Translations under genes and position numbers: made by a program
The notes under the pieces: model-generated
Told to the model about the DNA's origin: nothing
Databases searched by the model: none
The model's input: only the letters and a program-made list of their open reading frames with translations
Source: Sternotherus odoratus
Lineage: Eukaryota; Chordata; Testudines; Kinosternidae
DNA length: 64,000 nucleotides
NCBI GenBank assembly: GCA_032164245.1
Contig: JAVMKO010000003.1
Coordinates: forward strand, 5,466,651-5,530,650
Direction: 5' to 3'
Part shown: positions 19,195 to 31,560 of the stretch, in pieces
Numbering within the stretch: the stretch's first letter is position 1
How the letters are laid out: every line of letters begins with the position of its first letter

Positions 19195-19400
19195 CCCCGT
19201 CCTGGGAGTTGGGAGACCCTGTTCTTTTCCCCGGCTTTCTCAATGCACATCACTTCACGTTTCTGTGCATCTTTTTCCCTTCCCATCCTTGCCTATCTCT
19301 ACAGTACCGGGGCTGTCTCTTAGGATGTGTGCCAAACACAATAGGGCCCTGATCTCAGTTAGGGTCTCTACGTGCTACAGGTAATTGTAATTCTTAGGGT
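19195..19400 (+). mobile_element. MIR/CORE-like SINE tail region
   Basis: 'ggagttgggagaccctgttc' followed by 'acagtaccggggctgtctct' and 'agggccctgatctcagttag' matches a tail found repeatedly in reptile CORE-SINE copies (compare 60062-60160 here). Diverged. Confidence 0.5.
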
Positions 19401-19862
19401 ACAAGTGTTTGTATTACAGAAGCTCCAGGGGAGTCAGTACTAGCTGGCAGTCTCAACAAAGAGGCTGAGAACTGAATGAGCCTTTGTGACTCCCCTTTCA
19501 TGAGGAGACTCCCCACTGGAACATGTCTGGGGGTATTTCTTAATTCTTAAGGTAGCTTGGGTGATGGGGCCCACTGGTCTAACTCTCTGAGCACCTCAGT
19601 TACCCTACCCCGGGTGTGAGCAGCTACCCTGCAAAGCCATAGATAGCCAAGTTACTGCATTCTCACTAGTGCTGCACACCCCAGTTTGTGTTGCTAGGAC
19701 TTCTGGGGGGGCACATCTCATGGTTCTTTTGTGCTATAGTAAGCTGAGCAGCTCTACGGTGCTTTTCGAGAGAATTGTGAGAGAACTTGTCCTTCCTTCT
19801 GGGCACAAAGGTGGGATTGTGGAAAGGTGCTGGAGGACTATCAGTGGTCAGGTAGTTTAGAC
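19401..19862. other. Unassigned non-coding sequence
   Basis: No feature that I can support. Confidence 0.4.
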
Positions 19863-20547
19863 CAGGGTTTCTCCACCCATGGTCATGACCCAAAATTGGG
19901 TCTCCAGAATGTGTCAAAGGGTTGTATGGGAGGCCTGGGAGAGAGGGGTTGGATCCTGCCTCCAAGGTGGTGGGGAGGTCCTCCGGGGGTGGGGAAGGCC
20001 TTATGGGAGCTGGGTCCCTGCCCCTAGGTGGGAAAGGCCTGGCAGTGGTTGCAGAGTTCTCCCTCTCTCTGCACTTGCCCCTCAGTGGTAGCTCATGGGG
20101 CTGGCTGGTCTCAGCTCTCCACTCTGGCTCTTGCGACCTGGTACATAGGGCTGCAGCAGGGGGCAGATGGGCCAGATGGCAGGGGGCCAGATGGGCCAAA
20201 TTTGAGCAAGTGATACTGGATTCCCATACACCTGATAGCAACACCACTTACTCAGATTTGATCTGACTTACCCTATGTCAGGGGCACCAGGCCAAACCTT
20301 AGCAGTGCTGCAACCCTGGAGGCCGCATTACCTGGAGCGAGGAGCCAAGTCCAGCCAGCCCCTCAGGAGCCACCACTATAGTATGCACGGTGCACTTATT
20401 TAGTACTTACTAGGTTACCCATGATCTATAATATACAAATTAATTAGTAAGCCAGTTGGTTTTTTGCACTAAAACTATTTCTTGGGTTGTGACAGACCCC
20501 CAAGGTTTACAAATGGGTCCTGAGCCCAAAACGGTTAAGAACCACTG
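19863..20547. mobile_element. Probable non-autonomous hAT element, old
   Basis: Left CAGGGTTTCTCCACCCATGG and right GGTTAAGAACCACTG resemble the imperfect hAT ends of other copies, with internal 'gggtctccagaatg' and 'caaatgggtcctgag' mirrored. I found no clear 8-bp duplication, so ends may be eroded. Confidence 0.6.
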
Positions 20548-20839
20548 GGAGGAGCTTGGAGGCAGGGAATTTTTAGTGAAGGCTCCTGAGCTCTGGAACT
20601 TTTCCCAGAACCCAGATTTATGCAGCTTGAACTCTGCAACATGACCTAATCTTTGGTTCAAAGGTTTGTTCTGGGAAAGTGGGTGAATGGACCGTAATGA
20701 CTAGCAAGAGTGTCCTAGATTGAGTTTGGAAGGGAAGATTTCATATTTTGGATATTAGTCCTATTTTTGTGCGTACACCAACAGCTCCAGATGGTCACAT
20801 CTTAAAATAAGATTTTAAATAAGTACAGTACTTGTAGAC

Positions 20840-21250
20840 GTCAAAGCCCTGTTTAAACATTAGTCCGGACCTCTCCCGTGAATAAAATGGCTCTTTATTA
20901 TAACACAGAAAGATATAACAAGAACCTGTGGCTGAAAGCTGACCACAGAGAAATTTAAATTAGAAATTAGGCATAAATCTGTAATAGGGTGATTAACCAT
21001 TGGAGCAAACTACCAAGGGAAGTTGTGGATTCTTCATCTGAACATGTCTTCAAATCAAGACTGGCTGCCTTTTTGGAAGAGAGATTCTTTCGCCAAACAA
21101 AAGTTATGCTTTAGTGACTAAAGTTTAGTCAAATGCAAATTATTGGGCTCGGTACAGGGGTCATTGGGTGAATTGTGATGGCCCATGATATATAAAGGGC
21201 CAAACTAGTTCATCTAATGGTCCCTGCTGGGCTTAATCTCCATGGACAAT
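20840..21250 (+). mobile_element. CR1/L3-like 3' end fragment
   Basis: The string of marks 'agaacctgtggctgaaagct', 'ggagcaaactaccaaggga', 'tcaagactggctgccttttt' and 'catctaatggtccctgctgg' follows the CR1/L3 3' end in sense. No coding capacity. Confidence 0.6.
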
Positions 21251-22439
21251 TCGAAGAGTTCAATCTGTAGATCTGTTTGTTACTTTTGAGAGGAAGGATT
21301 GTTTCTTGAACAGGGCACAGGACTGGTGAGTTGGATTCTGGCACAAATTCAGCCTTGGTACAACTTAATTATTTTAAGACAGTGGGATTACACCAGGGCT
21401 GAAATTGGCCCATGCTGATTTAACAACCCTCCTCCCTGGGTCATCAGCAAGGTTTGGAATTAGGCTCTTCAGCACCATATCAGATACCACCACCATTTGA
21501 ACTAACGGAGCAATTACGTTATCTGGTAGCAGTAGCAGGTTTTTATGGACCATCCACTGGGGCAGATGCAGCTCACATTCAACCAATGGTATTATGTTAT
21601 GTGGCCTTAAGCCGGCAACTTAACCTTTCTGTGCCTGGGTCACCTTCTAGAAAAGAAAGACAAGATTTCCTACCTCACAAGTACATGAAGACTTTTAATT
21701 AATTGTTTCTAAAGACTTTTTAAGATCTTCAGATGGAAGGTACTAGAGAAATACAAAGTAGTGTACAAGATACAAAGCTCACTAAAAAAATTAAAAGGGG
21801 AAAAATTGCTCTCTTTTCCAAATAGAGTGCTATCAGTGAGATCTTAACCAAGAAACTTTCTCCTTGCTTTTGCCAGTAGCTGTGGATCAGGGCAAGCTGT
21901 ACTTCAAAACATCTAATTGCACATAGTGAGAAATGAAGAAACTGAAGTGGTTCCCAAGAACATATTAGAAAATCTGAACTAAAATGAGAAAGATATCATG
22001 TCAAGTGAGACAAATTCAAAGTTGATACTCCAGTGCTTCACACATCCACTTGTCCTTGGCACCGAGAAAATGAGATTTTTAATATCTGAAAAACAGATTG
22101 CCATGAAGACTCATCATTGTAAATTTAAGCTGCCTTTACAGTAACTTAGGCTGGGAACAGGATTGTTCATTACATTCAGTTCTACAATTGTGAACATGAC
22201 GTCCATATTAATACTGATTTTTTTTTTATATTGTCCCTACTAGGAAAGTGAAAAGGGAGTTGTGTGTTTTCCCTGTATTATTAACAGGTAATTTATTGAA
22301 TTAATAATATGAAGAGGGCAAAGGTTTGTGAGTTTTTACTTGCATATCATCTGTTGATTACAGTGGCACCTGCTTTTGCTGCTGTGATTAAGGCTTGCTG
22401 AGCATGTTGGTGTATAATAAAAGGAATGGGGCATTGATG
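21251..22439. other. Unassigned non-coding sequence
   Basis: About 1.2 kb without recognised repeats or credible exons. 'gggtgaattgtgatggccca' just upstream belongs to the CR1 tail. Confidence 0.4.
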
Positions 22440-23201
22440 CACCATTGTAGATGTTTGTTGATGGCTGTAGTCATGTTATATAGGCAGAATGACCTGGCTA
22501 AAATCTCGGGAAATATGGTCTAGATGAAATGATCATAAAGTGGATGCATAACTGGTTGAAAAACTGTACTGAATACAGTTATCAATGGTTCCATGTTAAA
22601 CTGGGAGGATGTATCCAGTAGAGTGGTTGAGGGGTCTGTCTTGGTCTGGTACTATTCTGTATTTACACTGAGGTCTTAAATAACAGTGAGGAGAGGGTGC
22701 TTGTAAAATGGGTAGGTGACAGCAAGCTGGGAAAGGTTGCAAGCACTTTGGAGGACAGGACTAGAATTCAAAATGACCTTGAGGAATTGGAGAAATGCTC
22801 TGGAAGCAAGAAGTTGAAATTCAATTAAGACAAGTGCAAAGTATTACACGTTGGAAGGAAAAATCAAATACAAGACGCAGAATAACTGGCGAGACGGTAG
22901 TACTGCTGCAAAAGATCTGTGGATTATAGTGAGTCACAAATGGAATATGAGCCAACAATGTGATGGAGTTGCAAAAAAGACTAATATCATTCTGGGGCTT
23001 ATTAACAGGAGTCTTATGTGAGACACGTGATTGTCCTGCTCCATTTGGCCCTGGTGAGGCCTCAGCTGGAGTAGTGTGTTCAGTTTTGGGTGTCACACTT
23101 TAGAAAAGATGTGAATAAATTGGAGAGAGTCCAGAGGAGAACAACAAAAATGACAATAGGTTTAGCAAACCTGACCTGGGAGGAGATAAAAAATCATATA
23201 T

Positions 23202-23351
23202 CAGAGAGATAGCCGTGTTAGTCTGGATCTGCAGAAGCAACAAAGAGTTCTGTGGCACCTTAAAGACTAACAAAAGTATTGAAGCATAAACTTCGTGGGG
23301 TAATGGATCCAACAAAGTGGATATTAGCTCACGAAAGCTTATGCTTCAAAC
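23202..23351 (+). mobile_element. Fold-back Penelope-like fragment in CR1
   Basis: Sense copy of the family head ('agatagccgtgttagtctgg') to the tail, followed by a reversed piece of the tail ('cacgaaagcttatgcttcaa'). Direct repeats catatat lie at 23195-23201 and 23352-23358. This is the third fold-back case. Confidence 0.65.
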
Positions 23352-23648
23352 CATATATGTTGAGTCTTGAGAAGAGAGGAGTGATAGTCTTCAAATATGT
23401 TAAAGGTTTATATAAAGAAGGTGGTGATCAATGGTTCTCCATGTCCACTGAAGGTAGGACAAGAAGTAATGGTCGTAATCTGCAGCAAGGGGGGGTTAGT
23501 TAGATATTAGGAAAAACTTTCTAATCATAAGGGTAGTTGAGCTCTGGAATAGGCTTTCAAGGGAAGTTGTGAAATCCCCCTTATTGGAGGGTTTGAAGAA
23601 CAGGTTAGACAAAGACCAGTCAGCAATGTACTTAGTTCTGAAAGTATA

Positions 23649-24351
23649 CAGTAAAAGCTGATTTATCTGGCTCTATAAATCGGCATTTCTAATCTACCTT
23701 GGAAGTCTGGTTTCTAGTCCAATTGGTGTGGGGCTGGCAGGAGGTTGGGGCATGGGAGGGGGTGCAGAGCACAGGCTCTTGGAGGGAGTTTGGGTGCGGG
23801 AAGGGGCTCAGGGCTGCGGATTGGGATGTGAAAGGGGGTGCAGGATACCAGATGTCTGGGGCACTCACCTCTGGCATCTCCCTGCAAGCAATGACTCCCA
23901 CAAAGACTTTGAAGAATCTGTTGTTTATATTTCTGTTGCTTTTTAATGTCAAGTTAAATTTGTTGTATTTAATGTCAAGTTAAATTTGTTGTATTTTAAC
24001 AAATACTGGCTGCTCCCAGGTGGAGGTATGGCAGGCAACTGTGCGCACTGCCTCCACCCACAGGCTCCGCCCCCACAACTTGGCCGCGGTTCCCATCCAA
24101 TGGGAGCTCTGGAGCCAGCGGTCAGGGCTGAGGCAGTGAACAGAGCCGTCTGCGCCTCTGCTTAGGAGCAGCCAGGACAGATCATTGTTTGCAGGGAGCC
24201 ACCAGAGGTGAGCACCCCCTGGGTCCGGCACCCCACACTCCTGCGACGAGCCTCCTCCCGCACCCAAACTCCCACCCTCTGAGTTAACTGACATTTTTCA
24301 CTTACCAGCACCCCTATTCCCCCAACATGCTGGATAAAACAGCTTTTACTA
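23649..24351. mobile_element. Tigger/pogo-like non-autonomous DNA element
   Basis: The ends CAGTAAAAGCTGATTTATC and GGATAAAACAGCTTTTACT are inverted and flanked by TA, typical of pogo/Tigger elements. It sits in CR1, which resumes directly after. It holds a 28-base tandem duplication at about 23944-23998 ('gtcaagttaaatttgttgta' twice). No transposase. Confidence 0.75.
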
Positions 24352-24445
24352 TATTTGTGAGGCTGGATAGATAACCTCTTGAAGTCCCTTCCAGCACTGC
24401 ATTCCTATGATTTTATGTTTTCATTGACTACATTTCTATGATTTT

Positions 24446-24985
24446 ATGTTTTCCCTACGAAAAAGGATAAATGGACACAAATCAGATATTAGGAATGGCA
24501 ATATACAAAAACCTGTAGGAGAACACTTCAGTCTCCCTGCACACACAATTACAGATTTAAAAGTCACCATATAGCAGCAAAAAAACTTCAAGACCAGTCT
24601 GCAAAGAGAAACTGCAGAGCTGCAATTCATTTGCAAATTTGACACAATCAACTCAGGACTGAATAGGGATTATGAGTGGCTAGCTTAACTACAAGAACAG
24701 TTTTTCTTCTCTCGCTGTTCACACCTCCAGTTCAGCTACTAGAGGAATACCTCACCCTCCCTGATTAGAGATAACAAGCTGGTTCAGCCTCATGGGACTA
24801 ACCCTGTTATCTCTAAGCTGGTTCTTGCCTACCTATTTATACCTGCCCCTGGATACTTCCACTGCATGCATCCAACGAAGTGGGTATTACCCCACAAAAG
24901 CTTATGCTTCAATACTTTAGTTAGTCTTTAAGGTGCCACAGGACTCTGTGTCACTTCTGCAATTCCAGACTAACACGGCTACCTC
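24446..24985 (+). pseudogene. Penelope-like element 3' part with GIY-YIG remnant
   Basis: Sense translation around 24505-24690 gives PVGEHFSLPAHTITDLKV, a stop, then NFKTSLQRETAELQFICKF and DTINSGLNRDYEWLA followed by a stop. This is the C-terminal part of a Penelope-like GIY-YIG endonuclease (GEHF...DLKV and the later Asp/Asn-rich turn). A 3' region and the terminal repeat follow (to 24985, reversed head 'ctaacacggctacctctctg'). The internal stop and missing RT show it is a dead, 5'-truncated copy. The flank 'tctatgttttc' is duplicated. Confidence 0.7.
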
Positions 24986-24989
24986 TCTG

Positions 24990-25624
24990 ATTCTATGTTT
25001 TCATTGTTTCTCTTCTTAGGGTTAGTCAAATCAGAGTCTCTTGAGAAGACCCTTTGCTGTTTCTCCCTGGTCAACATTAGACCAACTTTCTTTCTGGCCG
25101 AGGATCAGTTGTACCCCTCTCCAGAGACTGTTGGCACTGCCCCTACATTAGTTGAAGGAGTCACTAATTTTCCCTCCTCTTTTTCCTGTTTAACCTCATC
25201 TACTTTCACAATTTCAGCTACTATGGCTACCCTAAGGACCCCAGAACTGCCCTGCTATTCCATCTGATATTTGTAACTGTTTGCTATGTGCACTTCCCAT
25301 GTCCACCCCAGCCTTTAATATAGAAAATCTGAATTTCTCATATTTCCTCCCAAAGCCTTTGTTCTTCATCTCTTCATTTCCATTGAAATTCTACTATCCT
25401 AACCATCACCCAGGCTCACAAGCTTGCTGGCCTTTTTGGATATTTCCTTCTCCTCCCTTCTCTACTTGCATCCAGTTGTTTCCAGTTCTTTATATACAAC
25501 ATATCAGAAATCTATACCATCCTTTCTTTTCCATTACCACCACTAAAATCCTTGTCTATGCTTTGGTCATCTTTCGTCTAAGTCACTGCAGCCTCCTCTT
25601 TTTTTGGCTCCACATATCTCTCCA
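24990..25624. other. Unassigned pyrimidine-rich sequence
   Basis: Two short plus-strand frames exist (24995-25267, 25281-25628) but have no recognised domain or splice context. I do not call a gene. Confidence 0.35.
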
Positions 25625-25835
25625 TTAATGGCTATTACCAGGATGGGTAAGAAATGGTGTCCCTAGCCTCTGTTTGTCAGAGGGCAGAGATGGATGGCAG
25701 AAGAGAGATCCCGTGATCATTACCTGTTAGGTTCACTCACTCCAGGGCACCTGGCATTGGCCACTGTCAGTAGACAGGATACTGGGCTGGATGGACCTTT
25801 GGTCTGACCCAGTACGGCCATTCTTATGTTCTCCT
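25625..25835 (+). mobile_element. CR1 3' UTR fragment
   Basis: 'ctggcattggccactgtcag', 'gatactgggctggatggacc' and 'acccagtacggccattctta' are the sense CR1 3' UTR; its antisense counterpart is seen at 34676-34760. Confidence 0.75.
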
Positions 25836-26404
25836 GGCTCCCACTCCAGTTTTTAAAATTCTGTTTTGTGGCAATGGAAAGTGATCATCTTTAACTCCAG
25901 CTTCTATCTGCACTTCTTTGCTCTTGGCCTAGAATCAAACATCAGAGCTAAAGTCCTGAACTCACTATAATTAGACCTTCTGCCCTTCAGAAATTTTATA
26001 CATATTTTAGGATGTGACTTGATTTTGTTTCTGTTTAACACACAAACTGCTTTGGTTTTCAAAGCTGAAATTTGGCAGTTGGTCAACAATATGATCTCAT
26101 TGCTTTTGTGACTTTAGCGGAGGGAAAACGTTTGGTAATGCAGTTAAGAGATTTAACGAGAGTAGATTACTGTATAACAATATTTGGAAAGGGAGATTTT
26201 GAGGGGAGAGGAAGGCTGACTGAGGTGCACATGCAAATCTGTCTTTCCTTGAGTATGTTCAACATAGAGTCATAGTTGCTATCCCAGGCACAAATTTGAA
26301 CAAATAGAAATAGACCAATGTCCACCGATGCTCATCCCTTGCAGTCCCCCAAAATTGTTCAGAATCTAGCCACTGATCTTAATGGAAGATCCAAACGCAG
26401 CAGA
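25836..26404. other. Unassigned non-coding sequence
   Basis: No supported feature. Confidence 0.4.
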
Positions 26405-27000
26405 GGGAATCATAGAATCTCAGGGTTAGAAGACACCTCAGGAGGTCATCTAGTCCAACCCCCTGGTCAAAGCAGGACCAACCCCAACTAAACCATCCCA
26501 GCCAGGGCTTTGTCAAGCCAAGCCTTAAAAAGCTCTAAGGAAGGGGATTCCACCACCTCCCTAGGTGTAACCCATTCCAGTGCTTCACCACCCTCCTAAT
26601 TAAAAAGTTTTTCCTAATATCCACCCTAATCATCCTTCTCTCCAACTTGAGTCCATTACTCCTTGTCCTGTCATCTGGTACCACTGAGAACAGTATAGAT
26701 TCATCCTCTTTGGGACCCCCTTTCAGGTAGCTATCAAATCCCCCCTCATTCTTCTCTTCTGCAGACTAAATAATCCCAGTCCCCTCAGCGTCTCCTAAAT
26801 CATGTGCTCCAGCTCCCTAATCATTTTTGTTGTCCTCTGCAGGATTCTTGCCAGTTTTTCCACATCCTTCTTTTAGGAAATTGGACACAGTACTCCAGAT
26901 GAGGCCCAAAACTGGCCACAGTACTCCAGATCAGGCCCAAAACTGGACACACTACTCCAGATGAGGCCTCCCCAATACCGAAGATAAAGATGAACTTCAT
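26405..27000 (-). mobile_element. CR1 3' part, antisense
   Basis: Begins with 'aatcatagaatctcagggtt', then 'gaggtcatctagtccaaccc' and the reverse complement of the CR1 C-terminal RT region. A 30-base unit ('cagtactccagatgaggccc') is repeated three times at about 26882-26968. Confidence 0.85.
26882..26968. repeat. 30-bp tandem triplication in CR1
   Basis: Three successive copies of a unit carrying 'tactccagat' and 'aggcc', differing at single positions; a local expansion within the CR1 fragment. Confidence 0.85.
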
Positions 27001-27149
27001 TCTTTCTCTCACCCTAAATCCACGCTAATAGGACCAAGGGGATAAAATATTGCTCCATTTGGAAAGTTTGCTGTTGTGTGGCAAGTTTAGCTTTTATTCA
27101 TGCAGTTCTGTAAGTTTGTGTGGTCCCTTCTGAATCCCTCTGTATTCTA

Positions 27150-27660
27150 GAAGTGACAGAGATTCCTGTGGCACCTTAAAGACTAATTAAAATATTGAAG
27201 CATAAGCTTTCGTGGGCTAATGCCACTTCATCGGATGCAAGCAGTGGAAGTATCCAGAGGCAGGTATAAATTAGTAGGCAAGAACCAGGTTAGAGATAAC
27301 AAGGTTAGTCCAATCAGGCTTAACCACCTTGTTCTCTCTAATCAGGGAAGATGAGGTACTCTTCTATCAGCCAATATGGAGGTGTGAACACCGAGAGAGG
27401 AGATACTGCTTTTGTAGTTAGCTAGCCACTCTTTGTTCAGTCCTAGATTGATGGTATCAGATTTGCAAATGAATTGCAGCTCTGCAGTTTCTCTTTGCAG
27501 TCTGGTCTTGAAGTTTTTATGCTGCAAAATGGTGACCTTTAAATCTGCTATGGTGTGTCCAGGGATGTTGAAGTGTTCTCCTACAAGTTTTTGTATATTG
27601 CCTCAAATGGATGATTGTCTCAAATGGATGATAGTTCTGTCTTTGATGTGCTTCCAGCTC
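27150..27660 (-). pseudogene. Penelope-like element 3' part with GIY-YIG remnant
   Basis: Minus-strand frame 27342-27527 reads MQHKNFKTRLQRETAELQFI, then KSDTINLGLNKEWLANYKSS, close to the copy at 24446-24985. The terminal repeat is at the left (27150-27245, 'cctgtggcaccttaaagact' and 'gcataagctttcgtgggcta'). There is no RT domain. The two copies together support the link between the short tail family and Penelope-like elements. Confidence 0.7.
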
Positions 27661-27764
27661 GTGCCACCTTGGGGAGCAAGTTACTAGAAATGGTAGCTAG
27701 AGAAAGCGTTATTAGGCCACCTATTTTCCTCATATTTAGCACTTTTCTTCAGAGCTTTTCGCAC

Positions 27765-27950
27765 ATTAACTAATCCACATACAGCCCTGGAAGGAAAATA
27801 AGTAATTGTGATTAGCATCATTTTACAGAGTAACAAATGGAGGCATGGATTATTTTTACCCATAGCCATAAAGACACTATTGTAGTCTGGATTTCGTAGC
27901 CTGGAGACCTATGGTTATAGAACCAGGTGCCACCATTCTCAGTAGAGTTC
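27765..27950 (-). mobile_element. Diverged MIR-like SINE
   Basis: 'catcattttacagagtaac' and 'cccatagccataaagacact' keep the MIR spacing on the minus strand. Weak. Confidence 0.45.
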
Positions 27951-28349
27951 TGTGTATGTTGCTGTGTATCTTTGATTATATATGGAGATGGATTTGTCAC
28001 AGATTACCATGGTATTAATGAGACTTAACATTTCCAATTTTAAAATATACCTATATGGATGCAGAGAATACTTAGCTGGCCATCCTTTTGGGGCCTATCA
28101 ACATCAAACTGTAACATGAATCGTTGTAATGTGTATGGTATTTAAATGTGAAGAAATATTTAGTAAGGGCCAATTGAAATCAATGGTGAAGTTCCAATTG
28201 ATGTCTAAGGGATGAGTCTGGGGCTCTAATGGTACTTGGAATACAACAAAATATTGAATGATTGTATGGGATATTCAAGGATCACCTTAAAGTCCTTCAA
28301 CCAAGATTTGAGAACTTCAGTAGCTCAGATATAGGTGAGAAATATATTG
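27951..28349. other. Unassigned non-coding sequence
   Basis: No supported feature. Confidence 0.4.
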
Positions 28350-28445
28350 CAGGCATGGGTGGGTAAAATTCCGTGGCCTGCGTTGTGCAGAAGGTCAGAC
28401 TAGATGATCATAATGGTCCCTTCTGACCTGAGTCTATGAGTCTAT
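28350..28445 (+). mobile_element. CR1 tail fragment
   Basis: 'gtcagactagatgatcataa', 'tggtcccttctgacctgagt' and 'ctatgagtctat' are the CR1 3' end in sense. Confidence 0.75.
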
Positions 28446-28899
28446 CACAAAAGGGTTTTTTTTTACCAAATTTATCATATTTAATAGTTTGGTCCCTGTT
28501 TTCTGCTCTCAAAATGGTGGGTTCAGATTATTTTAATGTGTGTCATTCTGTCTGGCTAAGCTTTTATAAAACTGCATATCACAGTGGTATCCAAGTTCTG
28601 TTGTTATTAGCCAGACAATAAAAATGAAAATGCAGCTACATTTTGAGCAAATTTTAACTGTATTTTTTCTCTAACTTGTCTGTTACAGAATGGTAAATAA
28701 CGCTGAAGACCCCTCAGAGGCTTTTTGACTTGCCCTCCTCATGTAAAGTATGCTCAGAACCTTTCCAGTAGTGTAAGTACAATAACAAGAAGTCACTCCA
28801 GGAAAGTTCAAAAGTTGACGTTTCTGTGATTCAGTGTAAAGAGAACAGAGGAGCGGTCACTGCTGTGGTCAGGAGACAAATGCTTGTAACTTTTAGGTT
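28446..28899. other. Unassigned non-coding sequence
   Basis: No supported feature. Confidence 0.4.
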
Positions 28900-29167
28900 T
28901 GGGCTACACTTAAAATGTATTCTGACAGAGCTATGTCAGTTGGGGGTATGAAAAAACCACATCTTTGGCCAACATAGCTAGGCCATTAAACCCCCCCTGT
29001 ATTAACACAGCCATGCCAACAGAAGAGTGCTTCTGTCGGCATAGCTAAGGTCATTCAGATAGGAGGTGTTTCCTACTCTGCCAGAAAAACTCCCTCTGTC
29101 AGTGTAAGCTGCATCTAGGGGGCTTTTCCAGCATAACTATGCTCACATAGGCTCTGTGACATGACCT
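28900..29167. mobile_element. Possible MITE
   Basis: Carries the reptile MITE-like vocabulary 'gggctacacttaaaatg', 'acagagctatgtcagttggg', 'tctgtcggcatagctaaggt' with loosely inverted ends. Ends are not fixed. Confidence 0.4.
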
Positions 29168-30129
29168 TAGAAACTTAGCTATTGAATGATACCACATTAC
29201 TATTAAACGCTGGAAATCTTCTCACGTCTCCCAGACATAATGGTTAAATATCAGTGCTCTCAAGAAGGTTCGACATCCTTACTGTGAGTTAGTAGAAGGG
29301 GATACAGAGGCAATATGGGCGGTGATATATAAGAAGAACAAAAAGCCTAAGGCAGTGTCCATTAGAGTGGGAATAATTGATTGCACCAGTTTAAGTTGGA
29401 ATATCTCCTTTATTTTCGTCTTGTTGTCTTAGGGTTTTTAAAGATAATTGTGAAAGCAATATAAATACCTGTATCCTTATGCTGCTCAATATCTTTGTTT
29501 TGCTTTTGTTTAACTCAAGCTGAAAAGCTTTGGGTGTGAATTCAAAACACCTCAGAATTCAGGTGTCGTTAAATCTGGGCTTTGAGTTAGGCCTTCTAGT
29601 TTATATGCTTATATACGGTTTTCACCATAACAACTTCCCACTCCCAGCTGCTCACAGTAAATGAGCTACTGGATTTAGCGTTTCAGAAATGTGCCTAATT
29701 GTCTGACACTGGAAAGCGAACTCCTCTGTTCACAGAACAGGTAGCAAAAAGGAGGATTGCAAGCATTTCCTGTGAATATTCTTAATTCTGTGCTGGAAGA
29801 ACCATCTCTAGGGCTCAGCTCTGTCTGAGTGCCACAAATATCTACGCTAAGGCTCATGGCAAGGGAAACAGTTGAGATGTTTTTTGTGCTATGCCCACCT
29901 GTCAACTAAACCACCAACATGTATCAAAAAGGATTTTGGAGAGAACTCTGGGACTTTTTTAGTTGCTTCTGGATTCAAACCAGTAATTTAGAAGTGAATG
30001 GCTTCTTATTACATTGCCAATCTTTTCAGCCACACCCATATTCTCTTACCATAGCTGGAAATATTTCAGATTTATTTCAGTATTGAATAGACACACCATT
30101 TTAACAAAAAACAAGAGAGGTAGTTAAAC
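29168..30129. other. Unassigned non-coding sequence
   Basis: About 960 bases with no recognised repeat or exon. Confidence 0.4.
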
Positions 30130-30290
30130 ACACCTAAGCTCTGGTATACACAACAACTAAATCAATGGGAAAAATTCTTGAGAATTTTACAGTGACGTAA
30201 AAAACCCCTTTCATCGCTGTAGCAAGTGTCTATGCTGTAGCTGCAGCTTTGGCACCATTTCACTTATAGTGTAAACATACCCTATGTCTC
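30130..30290. mobile_element. Possible MITE
   Basis: 'gctctggtatacacaacaac' at the left and 'tatagtgtaaacataccct' at the right look like eroded inverted ends around 'cgctgtagcaagtgtctatg'. Confidence 0.4.
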
Positions 30291-30374
30291 TATCTCAGAC
30301 GGCAGAGGGAGTAGATTTCGGAGCTGGTAGGAGAACTCAGGAATTCCAGGCTCCTAATCCTGTGCTCAGTCAGA

Positions 30375-30640
30375 GGTAAACATCTTTGTAAGACTTTGAT
30401 TATGAAAATAATCAGCTTTTATGTAGTGTTTTTTTATCTGTATAGTAGATCTCAAAGTGCTTTGCAAAGTTGGGCAAACATTATTATCCTCGTTTTACAG
30501 AGAGGAAACAGCCGTAGGGCTTAAGTCACTTGCCCAAGGTGACACGGGAATGTCAATTGTAAAACCAAGACTAGAGCTCAGGTCTACTTAATACCAACCA
30601 GCTTCTATCCACTGGACCACAATTGATCAACTGTAGAGAA
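30375..30640 (-). mobile_element. MIR/CORE-like SINE
   Basis: 'agatctcaaagtgctttgca', 'cctcgttttacagagaggaa', 'cacttgcccaaggtgacac' and a 3' 'tctatccactggaccac' give a good minus-strand MIR-type match. Confidence 0.7.
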
Positions 30641-31324
30641 TTCCAAGGAATAAATGGAACAATAGTTTACAGAGAGAACCAGAATGTGGGGCTGTTTTGT
30701 TTTGGGGTTTTGTTTTAAAGCTAGATCAGAAACCAGAAGACCTCCCAAAGGAGTGTTCTGATAGTTGATATTCCACTCTCAGCCTGTGTTCTCTGAGTAT
30801 TTGATTACATTGGATTTATTTTCAGAAGTTTGACTGCTTTTATTAACTGTCACCGTTTTGATCGAAAGCATATGGCAGTGTTCTGCATTCATAAGACAGT
30901 GTTTTGCATTCATAAATAGAATCAGCAATGCTTAAACTTGGTAGATCAGTGAAAGTCTGATTTCACTCCTTGGAAGTCTTAGGTTTTGTTTCCTTAGGAC
31001 TGGAGCAGTTATTAGAAGTGTTGCATTTATGTTTGTGGATCAGGATGAATGGGAGCGGAGTCCTCTTTGAAAATCAGAACTAAGGGATGCCACTGTAAAA
31101 GCTAATTATCTATCTAAAAATCTAACTTATATGTAGGGATGGGTCTGTATTTATTGACATGATGAGCACTTTTAAGGCCTGATTTTTCTTTTGTGCACTG
31201 GTAAAACTCAATTGAAGTAGCTGGAGATACAGGGAAGTGTTAGGGAGAAGAGACTCATATCCTTAGTTCTTAATTGCAATACAGCATTTTTAGCACTGAC
31301 TGTAGCTTCAAAGGTGACATTACT
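30641..31324. other. Unassigned non-coding sequence
   Basis: Contains a near-duplicate 'gtgttctgcattcataagac' / 'gtgttttgcattcataaata' pair near 30879-30920; otherwise nothing supported. Confidence 0.4.
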
Positions 31325-31560
31325 TAGGCCTTGTCTTGACTACCATGGTAAGTTACACTACTTCAGTTACATGAATAACGTAACCGAAGATGACATAGCT
31401 TCGGTTGACTTAACACGTTGTCTATAGCATGCTGTGTCGACAGGAGACGCTGTCCCACCAACTTATTCTTCTCAGGGAGCTGGAGAACCAGAGTCGATGG
31501 GAGAGCCCTCTGCCATCGATTTAGGTCTTCACCGGACCCGCTACATTGACACCATTGTGA
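31325..31560. mobile_element. Possible MITE related to structured MITE family
   Basis: Starts TTAGGCCTTGTCTTGAC and contains 'cttcagttacatgaataacg', echoing the third hairpin of the elements at 11074 and 61801. The right end was not found. Confidence 0.4.

Larger units (their letters stand above)
22440..24425 (+). mobile_element. CR1 LINE 3' part, interrupted twice
   Basis: The C-terminal RT and 3' UTR of CR1 in sense: 'gacaagtgcaaagtattaca', 'gagtagtgtgttcagttttg', 'gagagagtccagaggagaac', 'aggaaaaactttctaatcat', ending 'gaagtcccttccagcactgc' and 'cctatgattttatgttttc'. It is split by a Penelope-like piece (23202-23351) and a Tigger-like element (23649-24351). The exact start is approximate. 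Confidence 0.8.

Noticed and set aside
24995..25628. Two plus-strand frames of 90 and 115 codons as a possible gene
   Set aside because: No recognisable domain, no family match and no convincing splice pattern; pyrimidine-rich sequence gives leucine/serine/proline frames by chance.
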